A DNA stretch of 64,000 nucleotides from an uncultured Corynebacterium sp. (GTDB lineage: Bacteria; Actinomycetota; Actinomycetes; Mycobacteriales; Mycobacteriaceae), in NCBI GenBank assembly GCA_946223355.1, contig CAMIPB010000006.1:1-64000 (forward strand), written 5' to 3'. The position numbers and the translations under genes are program-made. Shown one piece after another: positions 17,886-26,709 of the stretch; positions within the stretch are counted from its first letter, which is position 1; the number at the start of each line of letters is the position of its first letter. The notes beneath the pieces were generated by a model. It worked only from the letters and a program-made list of their open reading frames with translations. It made no database searches and had not been told where the DNA came from.

Positions 17886-19139
17886 ATGATCGTGTACGAG
17901 ACAATGACGCCAGGACAGCCGCCACGGCAATCACCACTGCACTCGCCGCTGCACTCACCACTACATACCGTGCTGGGCAGTTTGCGCGCCGGGCTGCACA
18001 CCATGTTTTATTTCCTGCTGATTTTCGGCGTATTCGCAGCGGTAGCTGATGATACGTTGACCCCACTTGCGGCGTTAATCGCAGTACTCATTTGCGCCGT
18101 ATACGCCACCGGCGCACGGTGGTCAAAGCCTATTTTGTGGCTTAGTGTTGTCACGTTTTTGTGGCTCGGGCTCATGGTTCACGGCCAAGATTTTATGTGG
18201 CTTGAGTTTCCTATCGTTTTTATATATCTCAATGTTTTGCCACGTTGGCCGGGGTTGTTCTCGGCGGCTGCGCTGTGGGCAGCCGCTGCTTTTATTCCCC
18301 GTTGGCAGTTCCCCGACGATTGGGAGATTTCCATGGCCATCGGGCCACTAATTGGCACCGTTTTTGCTGTGGGTGTCTACTATGCCTACCGCGGGCTCCT
18401 GAATGAAGCAGAGCATCACCGCCAAGTAGCCAATGCGCTTCGAGCTACTAGAGATGAGCTTGCCCGCTCCGAACACAACGCCGGCCGCTTGGAAGAACGT
18501 GAGCGCCTCAGCAGGGAAATTCACGATACCGTTGCGCAGGGATTAAGTTCCATCGTGTTGGTGACACGCGCTGCGAGGCGGCAAAAAGACCCAGCTAAGC
18601 TTGCCCAGCAACTAAAAACTATCGAGGAACAAGCAACTAATAACCTCGGTGAGGCGCGGCGCTTTGTCACCGAGCTTGCCCATAGTCCTGCTGAAGACTT
18701 GTTGACTCGGATTGATTCAGCAGTAGATTCCATCCGTTCACGCCAGGCGGCACTAGATGATCCCTTAAGAGTTCACGTACACATTTCCGGCAACGAACCA
18801 GCGCATCTTTCTGATGAGGTGGCTACTACCATCCTGCGCACTGTACAGGAAGGCCTAACTAACGTGACTCGGCACGCACGAGCCACAAACGTCCAGGTGA
18901 GCATCAGTTTCATGGGAGATGGACAACGTACAGAAAACATCGCGGTTGATATCATCGATGACGGAGTGGGCTTTCACGGCGAGCACGGATACGGGCTTAA
19001 AGGCTTAGTCAGACGAGTAGAGGCATGTGGTGGAACATTAACTCTTGAGTCCACACCAGGTGAGGGCACAAGCCTAAACGTCATCGTGCCTGTCTCTTCC
19101 TCAGTTGCTCGCACTAACCCGGAGGTTACAGATGGTTAA
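17886..19139 (+). CDS. Sensor histidine kinase (HisKA_3, NarL-type system)
   Basis: A 417-residue membrane kinase. After a short polar N-terminus with a triple PLHS repeat come four to five membrane segments (about 40-170). A coiled linker leads to the dimerisation helix with phospho-acceptor His213 in LSREIHDTVAQGLS. The HATPase domain has the N-box EGLTNVTRHARA and the G-box DDGVGFHGEHGYGLKGL. The input has almost no extracellular loop, typical of membrane-sensing kinases. The start may be codon 7 (MTPGQPP). The response regulator gene overlaps its end, and the ABC exporter lies divergently. Confidence 0.9.
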   Translation: MIVYETMTPGQPPRQSPLHSPLHSPLHTVLGSLRAGLHTMFYFLLIFGVFAAVADDTLTPLAALIAVLICAVYATGARWSKPILWLSVVTFLWLGLMVHGQDFMWLEFPIVFIYLNVLPRWPGLFSAAALWAAAAFIPRWQFPDDWEISMAIGPLIGTVFAVGVYYAYRGLLNEAEHHRQVANALRATRDELARSEHNAGRLEERERLSREIHDTVAQGLSSIVLVTRAARRQKDPAKLAQQLKTIEEQATNNLGEARRFVTELAHSPAEDLLTRIDSAVDSIRSRQAALDDPLRVHVHISGNEPAHLSDEVATTILRTVQEGLTNVTRHARATNVQVSISFMGDGQRTENIAVDIIDDGVGFHGEHGYGLKGLVRRVEACGGTLTLESTPGEGTSLNVIVPVSSSVARTNPEVTDG

Positions 19140-19740
19140 TGTCATGCTTATCGACGACCACCCCGTTGTCCGCGCAGGCCTGCGGTCAATTCTTGACAGT
19201 TTTTCTGATATCACGGTGGTGGCAGAAGGCTCCAACGGATCTGCGGTTCGCGGTGATCTGACCGATGTGGACGTTGTTGTCTGCGATATTTCCATGCCGG
19301 AGATGGACGGCATTGCGGCCACGAGATTCCTCAAAGAATCCGCTGGTCCACCAGTGCTAATTTTGACCACCTATGATTCCCACTCAGACATCCTTGCTGC
19401 CGTGGAGGCGGGCGCGCTCGGATACCTCCTTAAAGACGCACCAGAAGAAGAGCTACACCGCGCCGTCATCGCCACAGCCAAAGGTGAACGTACCCTTTCC
19501 ACGGAAGTTGCAGCAGCCCTAGCAGAGAGAATTTCTCGCCCGTTCGAAGCACTTTCGGCCAGAGAAACTGAAATACTTCAAGCACTTGCCTCCGGTGCAA
19601 CTAATCCGGAAATTGCCAAGCAACTGTTCATCTCCACCGCCACCGTGAAAACTCATCTCATTCACATTTATCAAAAACTTGGCGTAGATAACCGCACTGC
19701 TGCGGTCACGGCAGCTAGGGAACGTAGACTAATCCCATGA
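19132..19740 (+). CDS. LuxR/NarL-family response regulator
   Basis: A 202-residue regulator from ATG 19132 (MVNVMLIDDHPVVRAGL); GGAGG lies six bases upstream. The receiver has acidic pair DD (8-9), phospho-acceptor Asp52 (VVCDISMPEMDG), Thr in LTTYD and Lys in LLKDA. The C-terminal GerE-type HTH spans about 138-202 (LSARETEILQALASGATNPEIAKQLFIS...VKTHLIHIYQKLGV). It overlaps the kinase gene by 8 bp and the following monooxygenase by 4 bp (ATGA), so three genes form one coupled operon. Confidence 0.93.
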   Translation: MVNVMLIDDHPVVRAGLRSILDSFSDITVVAEGSNGSAVRGDLTDVDVVVCDISMPEMDGIAATRFLKESAGPPVLILTTYDSHSDILAAVEAGALGYLLKDAPEEELHRAVIATAKGERTLSTEVAAALAERISRPFEALSARETEILQALASGATNPEIAKQLFISTATVKTHLIHIYQKLGVDNRTAAVTAARERRLIP

Positions 19741-20750
19741 TGGAAAAACAGCAGGTGCTTGACGCAGTGGTCATCGGCGGAGGCCAGGCGGGCCTTGCCA
19801 CCGGCTATTACCTAAACAAGTACAAGCTGAGCTTTGTAATCCTCGATGACCAACCGCAGCCCGGCGGTGCGTGGCAGCACACGTGGCCGTCCCTGACCCT
19901 GTTTTCTCCTTCTAATACCTCTAACCTTCCTGGCTGGCCAATGCCCTACTATGAAGGATTTCCGCCGGCAACACACGTGATTGATTACCTTTCGGCTTAT
20001 GAACAGCGCTATAACCTACCCGTTATTCGCCCGGCGCGCGTGGACCGAGTGGAACATGACGCAGGATTATTCACTGTTCACGCAGGTAAACGCTCCTGGA
20101 CGGCACGGACCGTCATTGCGGCTACGGGCACGTGGTCCGGGCCTTTTGTCCCCGCACTTCCCGGCCGTTTCGAGGGCAAACAGTGGCACACCGTGACGTA
20201 TCCGGGGCCGGAGGCATTCGAGGGGGCGTCGGTAGCTGTGGTGGGCGGTGCTAACTCCGGCGCGCAGATTGCTGCGGAGCTGCTTCTCGACGGCCGCGTG
20301 GGCGAAGTCACCTGGTACACGCGCGGGGCACCGAAGTGGATGCCGGATGACGTGGACGGGCGAGTGCTGTTTATCCGCAATCGCGAGCGCATGTTGGCCA
20401 TCCAGCGTGGTGAGCCGGATCCCGGGGCGGACCGTGAGCTCGGTGACATCGTCATGGTTCCCGAGGTTTTGCGTGCTCGCGATGAGGCCGGTCTACACGC
20501 CACCCCGATGTTTAGTTCGCTGGATGAGGTTAAATCTGATCACCTCATTTGGGCTACCGGTTTTAGGCCAGCGCTTGGGCCGTTTCGAAAGCTTCTGCGC
20601 CGCAAGAACAGTTCAGATAGCTGGGAAGCGAGTGTTCCCGGGTTGATCTTGGTTGGTTACGGCACATGGACTGGCCCGGGATCTGCGACGATTACTGGAG
20701 TTTCGCCTTATGCTAAGCAGGCGGCTATCGCTGCACGAGAGCGGAGTTAG
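19737..20750 (+). CDS. Flavin-containing monooxygenase-like NAD(P)-binding protein (ArsO-like)
   Basis: A 337-residue two-dinucleotide-binding protein. The FAD motif is VVIGGGQAGLATGYYL (about 12-27), the second Rossmann motif is VAVVGGANSGAQIAAEL, and ATGTWSGPFVP and WATGFRP are the usual linking motifs. The family includes ArsO-type proteins in arsenic clusters and small FMO-like oxidoreductases. No arsenic genes are near, so the substrate is unknown. It is translationally coupled to a response regulator, which is unusual and may mean a redox-linked role in the same stress response. It ends 4 bp inside the converging VanZ-like gene. Confidence 0.8.
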   Translation: MMEKQQVLDAVVIGGGQAGLATGYYLNKYKLSFVILDDQPQPGGAWQHTWPSLTLFSPSNTSNLPGWPMPYYEGFPPATHVIDYLSAYEQRYNLPVIRPARVDRVEHDAGLFTVHAGKRSWTARTVIAATGTWSGPFVPALPGRFEGKQWHTVTYPGPEAFEGASVAVVGGANSGAQIAAELLLDGRVGEVTWYTRGAPKWMPDDVDGRVLFIRNRERMLAIQRGEPDPGADRELGDIVMVPEVLRARDEAGLHATPMFSSLDEVKSDHLIWATGFRPALGPFRKLLRRKNSSDSWEASVPGLILVGYGTWTGPGSATITGVSPYAKQAAIAARERS

Positions 20751-21352
20751 CTGACTACCAGCCCAAGGAGTAGCGCACCGAACAACACCATGAGTGCCAG
20801 ACCCAGCACGGGAATCAGTAAGTCCATCAGTTTTTGCTGTTGTTTCTTGTTAAGAACGGAAACTAGTGTTGCTCCGAGCACTGCGCCGATACCGTTGCAC
20901 AGCAGATCATCAATATCGCTAAAGCCGATGGCGAAAATGAATTGTCCCGCCTCAATCAGTACGCTCAACCCCAGCGCAAGTAGGGTGGCTTGCCACCTGG
21001 AGCGAGTGAGATAAAAGCCGGCGATCCCCACGGGCATGAACATCGCGATATTTCCCAGGGTATTTGTCCACGGTGCCCACCAGGTTGTGGGGTGGTCAAA
21101 GCCATTAAAGAATTCCAAGTCGATGCTTCGATTTATGTGCGCGGTACCGTCCATGAAACCGGGGATTTCCATGAAGGGCTTGCCCCACGTCATAAGAATG
21201 ACCACGAGCAGCGTCATTACGCTTGCCAAGATGACGTCGCGGCGAAGCGCAAAATTAAGTGACCGGCGCATAGTGACCTGCTTTTCAGGCTCGGATTGCA
21301 AATGCTGCTGTGTGGATAGCGTGGTGGAAGTCATTACTTCAGACGCTAACAA
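20747..21352 (-). CDS. VanZ-like family membrane protein
   Basis: A 201-residue protein with five hydrophobic segments and the VanZ-family core. That core is NTLGNIAMFMPVGIAGFYLTRSR, then the EAGQFIFAIGFSDIDDLLCNGIGAVLGA segment (E-x-x-Q...D-x-x-D-x-x-x-N-x-x-G). VanZ in enterococci gives teicoplanin tolerance; most homologues, like this one, have no known substrate. ATG at codon 7 is an alternative start. It overlaps the converging monooxygenase gene by 4 bp. Confidence 0.85.
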   Translation of the reverse strand: MLASEVMTSTTLSTQQHLQSEPEKQVTMRRSLNFALRRDVILASVMTLLVVILMTWGKPFMEIPGFMDGTAHINRSIDLEFFNGFDHPTTWWAPWTNTLGNIAMFMPVGIAGFYLTRSRWQATLLALGLSVLIEAGQFIFAIGFSDIDDLLCNGIGAVLGATLVSVLNKKQQQKLMDLLIPVLGLALMVLFGALLLGLVVS

Positions 21353-21435
21353 CGGTAGCTGAAAAGCAGGTGGCAGGAGTTTAGGTATTTAGTTCCACCT
21401 TAAAAATATTGGAAGAAATTACTTGGCGCAGCTTC

Positions 21436-21675
21436 TTAGACGTGTAGATCCTTGTCCTGAATGTTGTTGGGCACGAGACGAACACCAATCAGCGAGAGGA
21501 TGCTGATGACTATGCCGTAGGCGGCAATCGAATTGGAGGTTCCGGTCTGCGTGTAGAGCATCTCAGCAATCATTGGGGCGAACGCACCACCAATAATGGA
21601 GCCAAGTGCATAGCCGATCGACACACCAGAAAGACGGACGTGAACAGGGAACATCTCAGCGTAGAGAGCTGACTG
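21436..21675 (-). pseudogene. C-terminal remnant of an MHS/MFS transporter
   Basis: From QSALYAEMFPVHVRLSGVSI to KDLHV the frame encodes the last 79 residues of a metabolite:H+ symporter. It closely parallels the end of the intact transporter at 52719-54056 (QSAMYAELFPAAIRTSGVSI...). Everything upstream of Gln, about 350 residues, is missing. Immediately right of 21676 the sequence is the tail of an unrelated gene on the other strand. It is a decayed gene cut by a deletion. Confidence 0.85.
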
Positions 21676-21676
21676 C

Positions 21677-21793
21677 CTCGAGTCCACCCTTGGTGATCGC
21701 TTTGCTCCCCCACAGCTCATGCGCGATATGGTCGCCCGCGGCGAGCTCGGCCGCAAGTCCGGCAAGGGCTTCTACGACTACAACGACAAGTAG
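21677..21793 (+). pseudogene. C-terminal remnant of a 3-hydroxyacyl-CoA dehydrogenase (PaaH-like)
   Basis: The plus-strand frame ending at TAG 21791-21793 encodes LESTLGDRFAPPQLMRDMV and then LGRKSGKGFYDYNDK. This is the conserved end of 3-hydroxybutyryl/3-hydroxyadipyl-CoA dehydrogenases. About 250 N-terminal residues are gone, and the break abuts the MFS remnant. Given PaaI and PaaZ next to it, it was probably paaH of a phenylacetate cluster. Confidence 0.8.
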
Positions 21794-21820
21794 CTCAGCA
21801 CCACATAACTCAACAGTGTA

Positions 21821-22210
21821 TTAGTTGCGCGGCTCCACAATCGCATTCGTGATTCGTGCAGTGCACAGCCGTTTTCCGGACTCGTCGGTGATGATGACTT
21901 CGTGGCTGCACAAGGTGCGTCCCAGGCGAATTGCGGTGGCGGTGGCGGTTACAACGCCGTCCTTGCCAGAAGCATGATGAGTGGCATTAATATCCACGCC
22001 CACCGCTACCTTGCCCATCGTGGAGGCATGCTTGACCGCAGCCCAGCTGCCCACCGTCTCCGCGAGTGCAACCATAGCGCCGCCGTGCAACAACCCCAGC
22101 GACTGGCGGTTGCCCTCCACCGGAATGGTGGCAACAACCTTCTTAGCTGATTGCTCCAAAACTTCAACGCCCATTTTCTCGTCCAACTGACCAAGCTTAA
22201 TTTCCCACAT
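21821..22210 (-). CDS. paaI: PaaI-type hotdog thioesterase
   Basis: A 129-residue hotdog-fold acyl-CoA thioesterase. The signature is QSLGLLHGGAMVALAETVGSW (about 36-56; HGG plus catalytic acid), followed by VGVDINATHHASGKDGVV. In phenylacetate pathways PaaI hydrolyses stalled ring-CoA intermediates. Homologues outside that pathway (EntH/YbdB-like, menaquinone DHNA-CoA thioesterase) are similar, so the name depends on the divergent paaZ 33 bp away. Confidence 0.8.
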   Translation of the reverse strand: MWEIKLGQLDEKMGVEVLEQSAKKVVATIPVEGNRQSLGLLHGGAMVALAETVGSWAAVKHASTMGKVAVGVDINATHHASGKDGVVTATATAIRLGRTLCSHEVIITDESGKRLCTARITNAIVEPRN

Positions 22211-22243
22211 AGCTCGCTATTTTAGACTGAAAGGATTCACCCC

Positions 22244-24325
22244 ATGTCCGAATCAACCACGACTTTCAACATTGTCCCCTCCTACCTCGAGGGAAAGTGG
22301 GTAACTCCGGAAAACCCAAGCAAGGTGGCGGAAGTTCACGATCCGTCGACAGGCGAACTAGTGGCCAAGGTCTCGGCCGAAGGTCTAGATACGGCTGCAG
22401 CTATTGAATACGCTCGCACCACCGGCCGCGCTGGCTTGCAGGAACTCACCATCCACGAGCGAGCACTCAAGATAAAGGAGTTGGCGCTTTACCTGCAGGA
22501 CAACGCGCAGATCCTCAAGGACATGGCAAACAAGACCGGTGCTAACAAGCGCGATAATTTCCCTGATATCGATGGTGGCATCTCTACCCTGTTCACCTTT
22601 TCTTCCAAGAGTCGTCGTGAGATGCCTAATGCTAAGGTAGTAACCGATGGCGAGCCAGAGAACTTCTCCAAGGACGGTTCCTTCATTGGCCGCCACGTCT
22701 ACACCTCCATCCCAGGCGTCGCGGTGCAGATCAACGCGTTTAACTTCCCAGTCTGGGGCATGCTCGAGAAATTCGCGCCCGCTTTCATCGCTGGCGTTCC
22801 GACGATCGTGAAGCCCGCGACCCCAACCGGCTATGTCACCGCTGAGTGCGTACGCCTGATGGTACAGTCCGGCATCCTCCCGGAAGGTTCTATCCAACTC
22901 ATCTCCGGTTCCGCCCGTGACCTGCTAGATTACCTGGACTACCGCGACCACGTGGCGTTTACCGGTTCTGCTGCTACTGCGCATTCCTTGCGCACGCACG
23001 ACAATGTCATCAAAGGTGGCGTCAAATTTACTGCAGAAGCAGACTCCCTGAATGCAGCAATTCTTGCCACTGACGTCACCGCTGATTCACCTGAGTTTGC
23101 CGCCTACGTCAAGGCTGTTTTCGGCGAGATGACTTCCAAGGCAGGCCAGAAGTGTACCGCCATTCGTCGCGCTATCGTGCCAAACAACCTCATCGACCAG
23201 TTCATTGAGGCACTGTCCCAGCGTCTTGAAGAAAAGGTTGTCATTGGCGATCCTCGTGATGCGAATGCCACCATGGGACCATTGGTATCCCTGGATCAGC
23301 GTAACGACGTCGCGCAGGCTGTTGACAGCCTAGCCGCTGCCGGCGGCGAGGTTGTCTACGGCGGAAAAGACAAGGCTGAAGGTGCTTTCTTCGCTCCAAC
23401 CATCCTTAAGTTCGCGGACAACAAAACCAAGGAAGTCCACTCCGTGGAAGCCTTCGGCCCAGTTGTGTCCGTCATTGGCTATGACACCACGCAAGAAGCA
23501 ATCGAACTCGCCGCTCTCGGCGAAGGCTCACTGGTTGCCTCCGTCATCACCCACGACCCGGCCATCGCCAACGAAATCGGTATGGGCATCGCTGCTCACC
23601 ACGGCCGCCTGCACTTCTTGGATCGTGATGACGCAAAGACGTCCACCGGCCACGGCTCTCCACTCCCCCACCTCATTCACGGCGGCCCTGGCCGCGCGGG
23701 CGGCGGCGAAGAACTCGGCGGTGTGCGCGGCATCAAGCACTTCATGCAGCGCACCGCTATCCAGGGCACCCCGGATCACCTTACCGCTGTGACTGGCGTG
23801 TGGCACCGCGGTGCACAAATTAACAAGGTCACCCGTAAGGACGTGGAAGCAGGCACCGGCGTGCACCCATTCCACAAGGATCTCAAGACCCTACAGATCG
23901 GCGATCAATTCGCCTCTGACCTGCGGAAGGTTACTCTCGAGGAAATCCTCGAATTCGCGGAGAAAACCGGCGATACCTTCTACGCACACACTGATGAGGA
24001 AGCCGCCATGGCGAACCCATTCTTCCCACGCCGCGTCGCCCACGGTTACTTGCTGGTCTCCTGGGCTGCCGGCCTGTTCGTAGAACCTGCACCGGGTCCA
24101 GTTTTGGCCAACTATGGCCTGGAAAACCTCCGTTTTGTCGAGCCAGTTACCTACGATGACTCGATTCGCATTGAGCTCACCGCCAAGCAGATCACCCCTC
24201 GCGTTACCGATGAGTACGGCGAGGTCCGCTGGGACGCTGCCCTCTACAACCAAGACGATGTCATGGTGGCCACCTACGACGTTCTCACCCTCGTTGAAAA
24301 GGTAGACACCACCTACGCGTATTAG
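22244..24325 (+). CDS. paaZ: Oxepin-CoA hydrolase / 3-oxo-5,6-dehydrosuberyl-CoA semialdehyde dehydrogenase
   Basis: Ring-opening enzyme of aerobic phenylacetate degradation. At 693 residues it has the full fusion: an aldehyde dehydrogenase domain (about 1-530) and a C-terminal MaoC-like R-hydratase/hotdog domain (about 545-690). The first has QINAFNFPVWG, catalytic Cys in SKAGQKCTAIRR and FTGSAATA. The second contains FFPRRVAHGYLLVSWAAGLFV. RBS AAAGGA lies ten bases upstream. The frame is intact although upstream (paaABCDE) and downstream (paaH, paaJ) partners are not in this window, so activity in vivo is uncertain. Confidence 0.92.
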   Translation: MSESTTTFNIVPSYLEGKWVTPENPSKVAEVHDPSTGELVAKVSAEGLDTAAAIEYARTTGRAGLQELTIHERALKIKELALYLQDNAQILKDMANKTGANKRDNFPDIDGGISTLFTFSSKSRREMPNAKVVTDGEPENFSKDGSFIGRHVYTSIPGVAVQINAFNFPVWGMLEKFAPAFIAGVPTIVKPATPTGYVTAECVRLMVQSGILPEGSIQLISGSARDLLDYLDYRDHVAFTGSAATAHSLRTHDNVIKGGVKFTAEADSLNAAILATDVTADSPEFAAYVKAVFGEMTSKAGQKCTAIRRAIVPNNLIDQFIEALSQRLEEKVVIGDPRDANATMGPLVSLDQRNDVAQAVDSLAAAGGEVVYGGKDKAEGAFFAPTILKFADNKTKEVHSVEAFGPVVSVIGYDTTQEAIELAALGEGSLVASVITHDPAIANEIGMGIAAHHGRLHFLDRDDAKTSTGHGSPLPHLIHGGPGRAGGGEELGGVRGIKHFMQRTAIQGTPDHLTAVTGVWHRGAQINKVTRKDVEAGTGVHPFHKDLKTLQIGDQFASDLRKVTLEEILEFAEKTGDTFYAHTDEEAAMANPFFPRRVAHGYLLVSWAAGLFVEPAPGPVLANYGLENLRFVEPVTYDDSIRIELTAKQITPRVTDEYGEVRWDAALYNQDDVMVATYDVLTLVEKVDTTYAY

Positions 24326-24856
24326 TTACTCGCGAACCACTGGAGAACATGGGGAAGGGCGAGCAAGAAAATAATCGGAAACACGGTGCATCCGATGCAG
24401 CCACCACACCCTTCCCCGAAAAGCCCCTCTCCGACGTCTTCCTTTTAGGATTCAATCCTAAGGAGATCAACGCAGTTCATCACTTTAACGTGATATGCAA
24501 GTGTTCGTGCATGCGCTCGTCCACGTCCGCGATGGTGTCATCAGCAAAGTGGCCAGGGTTCCATACCCAATTAAGGTGAACCCCGCCGAGGGTCTTCCCC
24601 TTGTCGGTAATGCGCATCCCGGTGAGACCCTCGACAGTGAGCGCCGTAGATACGGAAATGACCTTCCCGGTGCGCGCGATCAACATGAACGTCGATCTCC
24701 GCTCCCCGAGCTGGGACTGTCTCGAAAATGGTTCCGCCGATCTAGCGCATCATCGCCCACGCCGAGGATGAAGCCACCGCCTTTCTCAATGCGTGGAAGC
24801 GTGCCGGCATTAACCCACCTAAACCACCACAAATCCACGTTTGCTGGGCGCAAGCC
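24326..24856. other. 530-bp spacer after paaZ with no convincing gene
   Basis: A perfect palindrome, TTAGGATT-C-AATCCTAA, lies at 24445-24461 and may be a terminator or protein site. A leftward 68-codon frame (24480-24686, starting MLIARTGKVISVST) and a rightward 47-codon frame without a start codon (24746-24889, IIAHAEDEATAFLNAW) have protein-like composition. I do not recognise either, and neither has a ribosome binding site. I read this as decayed coding DNA at the edge of the accessory region. Confidence 0.5.
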
Positions 24857-25084
24857 CTAAAATCCGTTGCGCGCAGCATTCAACCGTAGTTCCTGTTTGA
24901 GCATCATCTCATTGAGAATCAATGTTGCATCAAACATATCTTCCTCAGTATTCGGCTCATAGCTTGGTAACTTTGGCTTGAAGTTGGGATCCTTTGGCCC
25001 CGCACCCCAACCAACTATCTTTGACGCGCCCGGGCGTTGATTCTTGGTTGCGTCGAAGTTCTTAAAAATGTTCTTAAGCGCCAT
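24857..25084 (-). CDS. Hypothetical 75-residue protein
   Basis: MALKNIFKNFDATKNQRPGASKI... ending NEMMLKQELRLNAARNGF, from ATG 25084 with GAGGAGAGGAAAG in front. It is basic at the N-terminus and helical at the C-terminus, with no signal or membrane segment. I recognise no family. Its first 11 bases overlap the end of the YbjN-domain gene, so the two are translationally coupled and the small protein may be its partner. Confidence 0.6.
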   Translation of the reverse strand: MALKNIFKNFDATKNQRPGASKIVGWGAGPKDPNFKPKLPSYEPNTEEDMFDATLILNEMMLKQELRLNAARNGF

Positions 25085-26210
25085 CTTTCCTCTCCTCACT
25101 ATTTTCGTCGTCTGCAAAGAGTGACATCTGAACCTCTACAGCAGATGTCGGCCAAGTGTCCGGATTTCCGCAGCACTCTTCGAAGTCATCTTCGCCTCCT
25201 CCAGCATCCTCACCATAGAAAACCCTGATTTTTCCGTCTAGGTAGGTCGGAAAAGTCCTTTCGGTTGAACATTTTCGGAGGTACGAAATCGTCTCCCGAT
25301 ACTGGTGGGCCACGCTGCAATGCTTTCGAAATGCATCGTCAATTGCAACCGCGAGTTGCGCCGGAGACAACCCATTGTTGATACGCACGCAACTTTCTAG
25401 CCATAAGTCATAAGCAAAATTCTCTTCCCTCACCACCGCATGCGTTACCCCACCAGCTCGGTTTATATCGTTAGCCAGCTTTCCTAGTTCGAAAAAATTG
25501 TCTTCTCGGATATTTAGGCCTACCTCGAGCGAAATAGTAAGTGATTCCCCATCATCGGATATATACACAAAAAACGTGCCTTCCCCGGCCATAAAAACCA
25601 GGTAAAACTTGTCCGAGGTGTAGTAAATTTCCTTGATTCCCTTAGAACGCAATACAGCTTCAACCCGGTCCAAGGTCACTGGTTTCACAAACGGGACATC
25701 ACTCTCGCCGAAAAGCTCTGTGATGCCCTCGGGCAAACTAAGTAGTTCAGGGAACTCCTCGAGCAGATCTGCAAAGGCTCCATGAGCAGCCGCAAATCCC
25801 CCTGATATCGCGGTGTGCAGCTGCGCTTCAGTCATACCGATACGAGTGGCATAACGCGATTTTAATGACAACTCCAGCTTGCCTTCGTCATCCAAAGAAT
25901 AATGAATCTGCGGCCAGGCCGTTCCCCGATTGCGCCTCATGATCTGATGGAGCAAATCATTCTCGCGTGATGCATCAAGCGCCACCCAAGGGCGTGCGTC
26001 CACCATCAGGAAAGGATCCAGTTGATCATATAAGGCAACTTCCGCGAGAAATGGCTTGAATCCGACGAGGATGCGATCTTCAAATTCTCCACTCATCTCA
26101 AAATGAAAGCCCAATTTAGTAAGCGTTTCCATGATCCGCTCTACGTTTACTGGGCGTACCTTATCCGCACTATCCAATCCATCAGCCGAATTAAATGAAT
26201 TTTCTTTCAT
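25074..26210 (-). CDS. YbjN domain-containing protein (two domains)
   Basis: About 378 residues from ATG 26210 (MKENSFNSADGLDSADKV); GTG 26213 and GTG 26222 are alternatives next to GAGGAG. Two copies of the YbjN / type III secretion chaperone-like fold can be seen. The first is about 20-145 (VERIMETLTKLGFHFE...). The second is about 175-315 (LDRVEAVLRSKGIKEIYY...NIREDNFFELGKLANDIN). YbjN proteins are thought to bind other proteins; no enzymatic motif is present. The C-terminus is acidic. It is coupled to a 75-residue ORF. The region is A+T-richer than its neighbours. Confidence 0.75.
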   Translation of the reverse strand: MKENSFNSADGLDSADKVRPVNVERIMETLTKLGFHFEMSGEFEDRILVGFKPFLAEVALYDQLDPFLMVDARPWVALDASRENDLLHQIMRRNRGTAWPQIHYSLDDEGKLELSLKSRYATRIGMTEAQLHTAISGGFAAAHGAFADLLEEFPELLSLPEGITELFGESDVPFVKPVTLDRVEAVLRSKGIKEIYYTSDKFYLVFMAGEGTFFVYISDDGESLTISLEVGLNIREDNFFELGKLANDINRAGGVTHAVVREENFAYDLWLESCVRINNGLSPAQLAVAIDDAFRKHCSVAHQYRETISYLRKCSTERTFPTYLDGKIRVFYGEDAGGGEDDFEECCGNPDTWPTSAVEVQMSLFADDENSEERKDGA

Positions 26211-26709
26211 CACATCCACCACTCCTCACATGTTTGTTACCTTCTCCGGGCTGACGAAGACAAAGATAAGCGACAGGCTAGACATGAGTTTTCTTCATTC
26301 GAACATTAATTTCGAAAACTATCTGGCACCCCATAAACTTTCACACCTTCAAATTTTGAAAGTTTCGGTAGAAGTTTGATCTACTCTACGTCGTGTTCTC
26401 CCCAACCCCAGCAAACTAATTCCCCACTGAGCTGCATTAACTTCCAGCAAGACCGTATCCCCCGCCTCTCCCGCAGCCTCCTCGGCTTTCGTTCAGTGTT
26501 TTTGAATAACCGCAACGTTTTAGACTTGAACTTGAGGCTCTTTATGCTTCGCCTGATCACCGGAATGAAGTGAGAATTGAACTAAATCCAACTGTAGCTC
26601 TTCGGATTTTGAACTAGAATGAATTTGTAGCGTGATGGAAAGTAAAAAACTGTGAAACAATAATGCAACTGGATTCAATCCCGAAACAACGTGAAGGAAA
26701 ACTCTCAGA
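26211..26709. other. Non-coding A+T-rich spacer
   Basis: I see no gene here. It must hold the leftward promoter of the YbjN-type gene and the rightward promoter of the HTH gene. A palindrome, TTCAAA-T-TTTGAA at 26348-26360, is a possible operator for the YbjN-type gene. Several short A/T tracts occur around 26560-26660. Confidence 0.5.
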
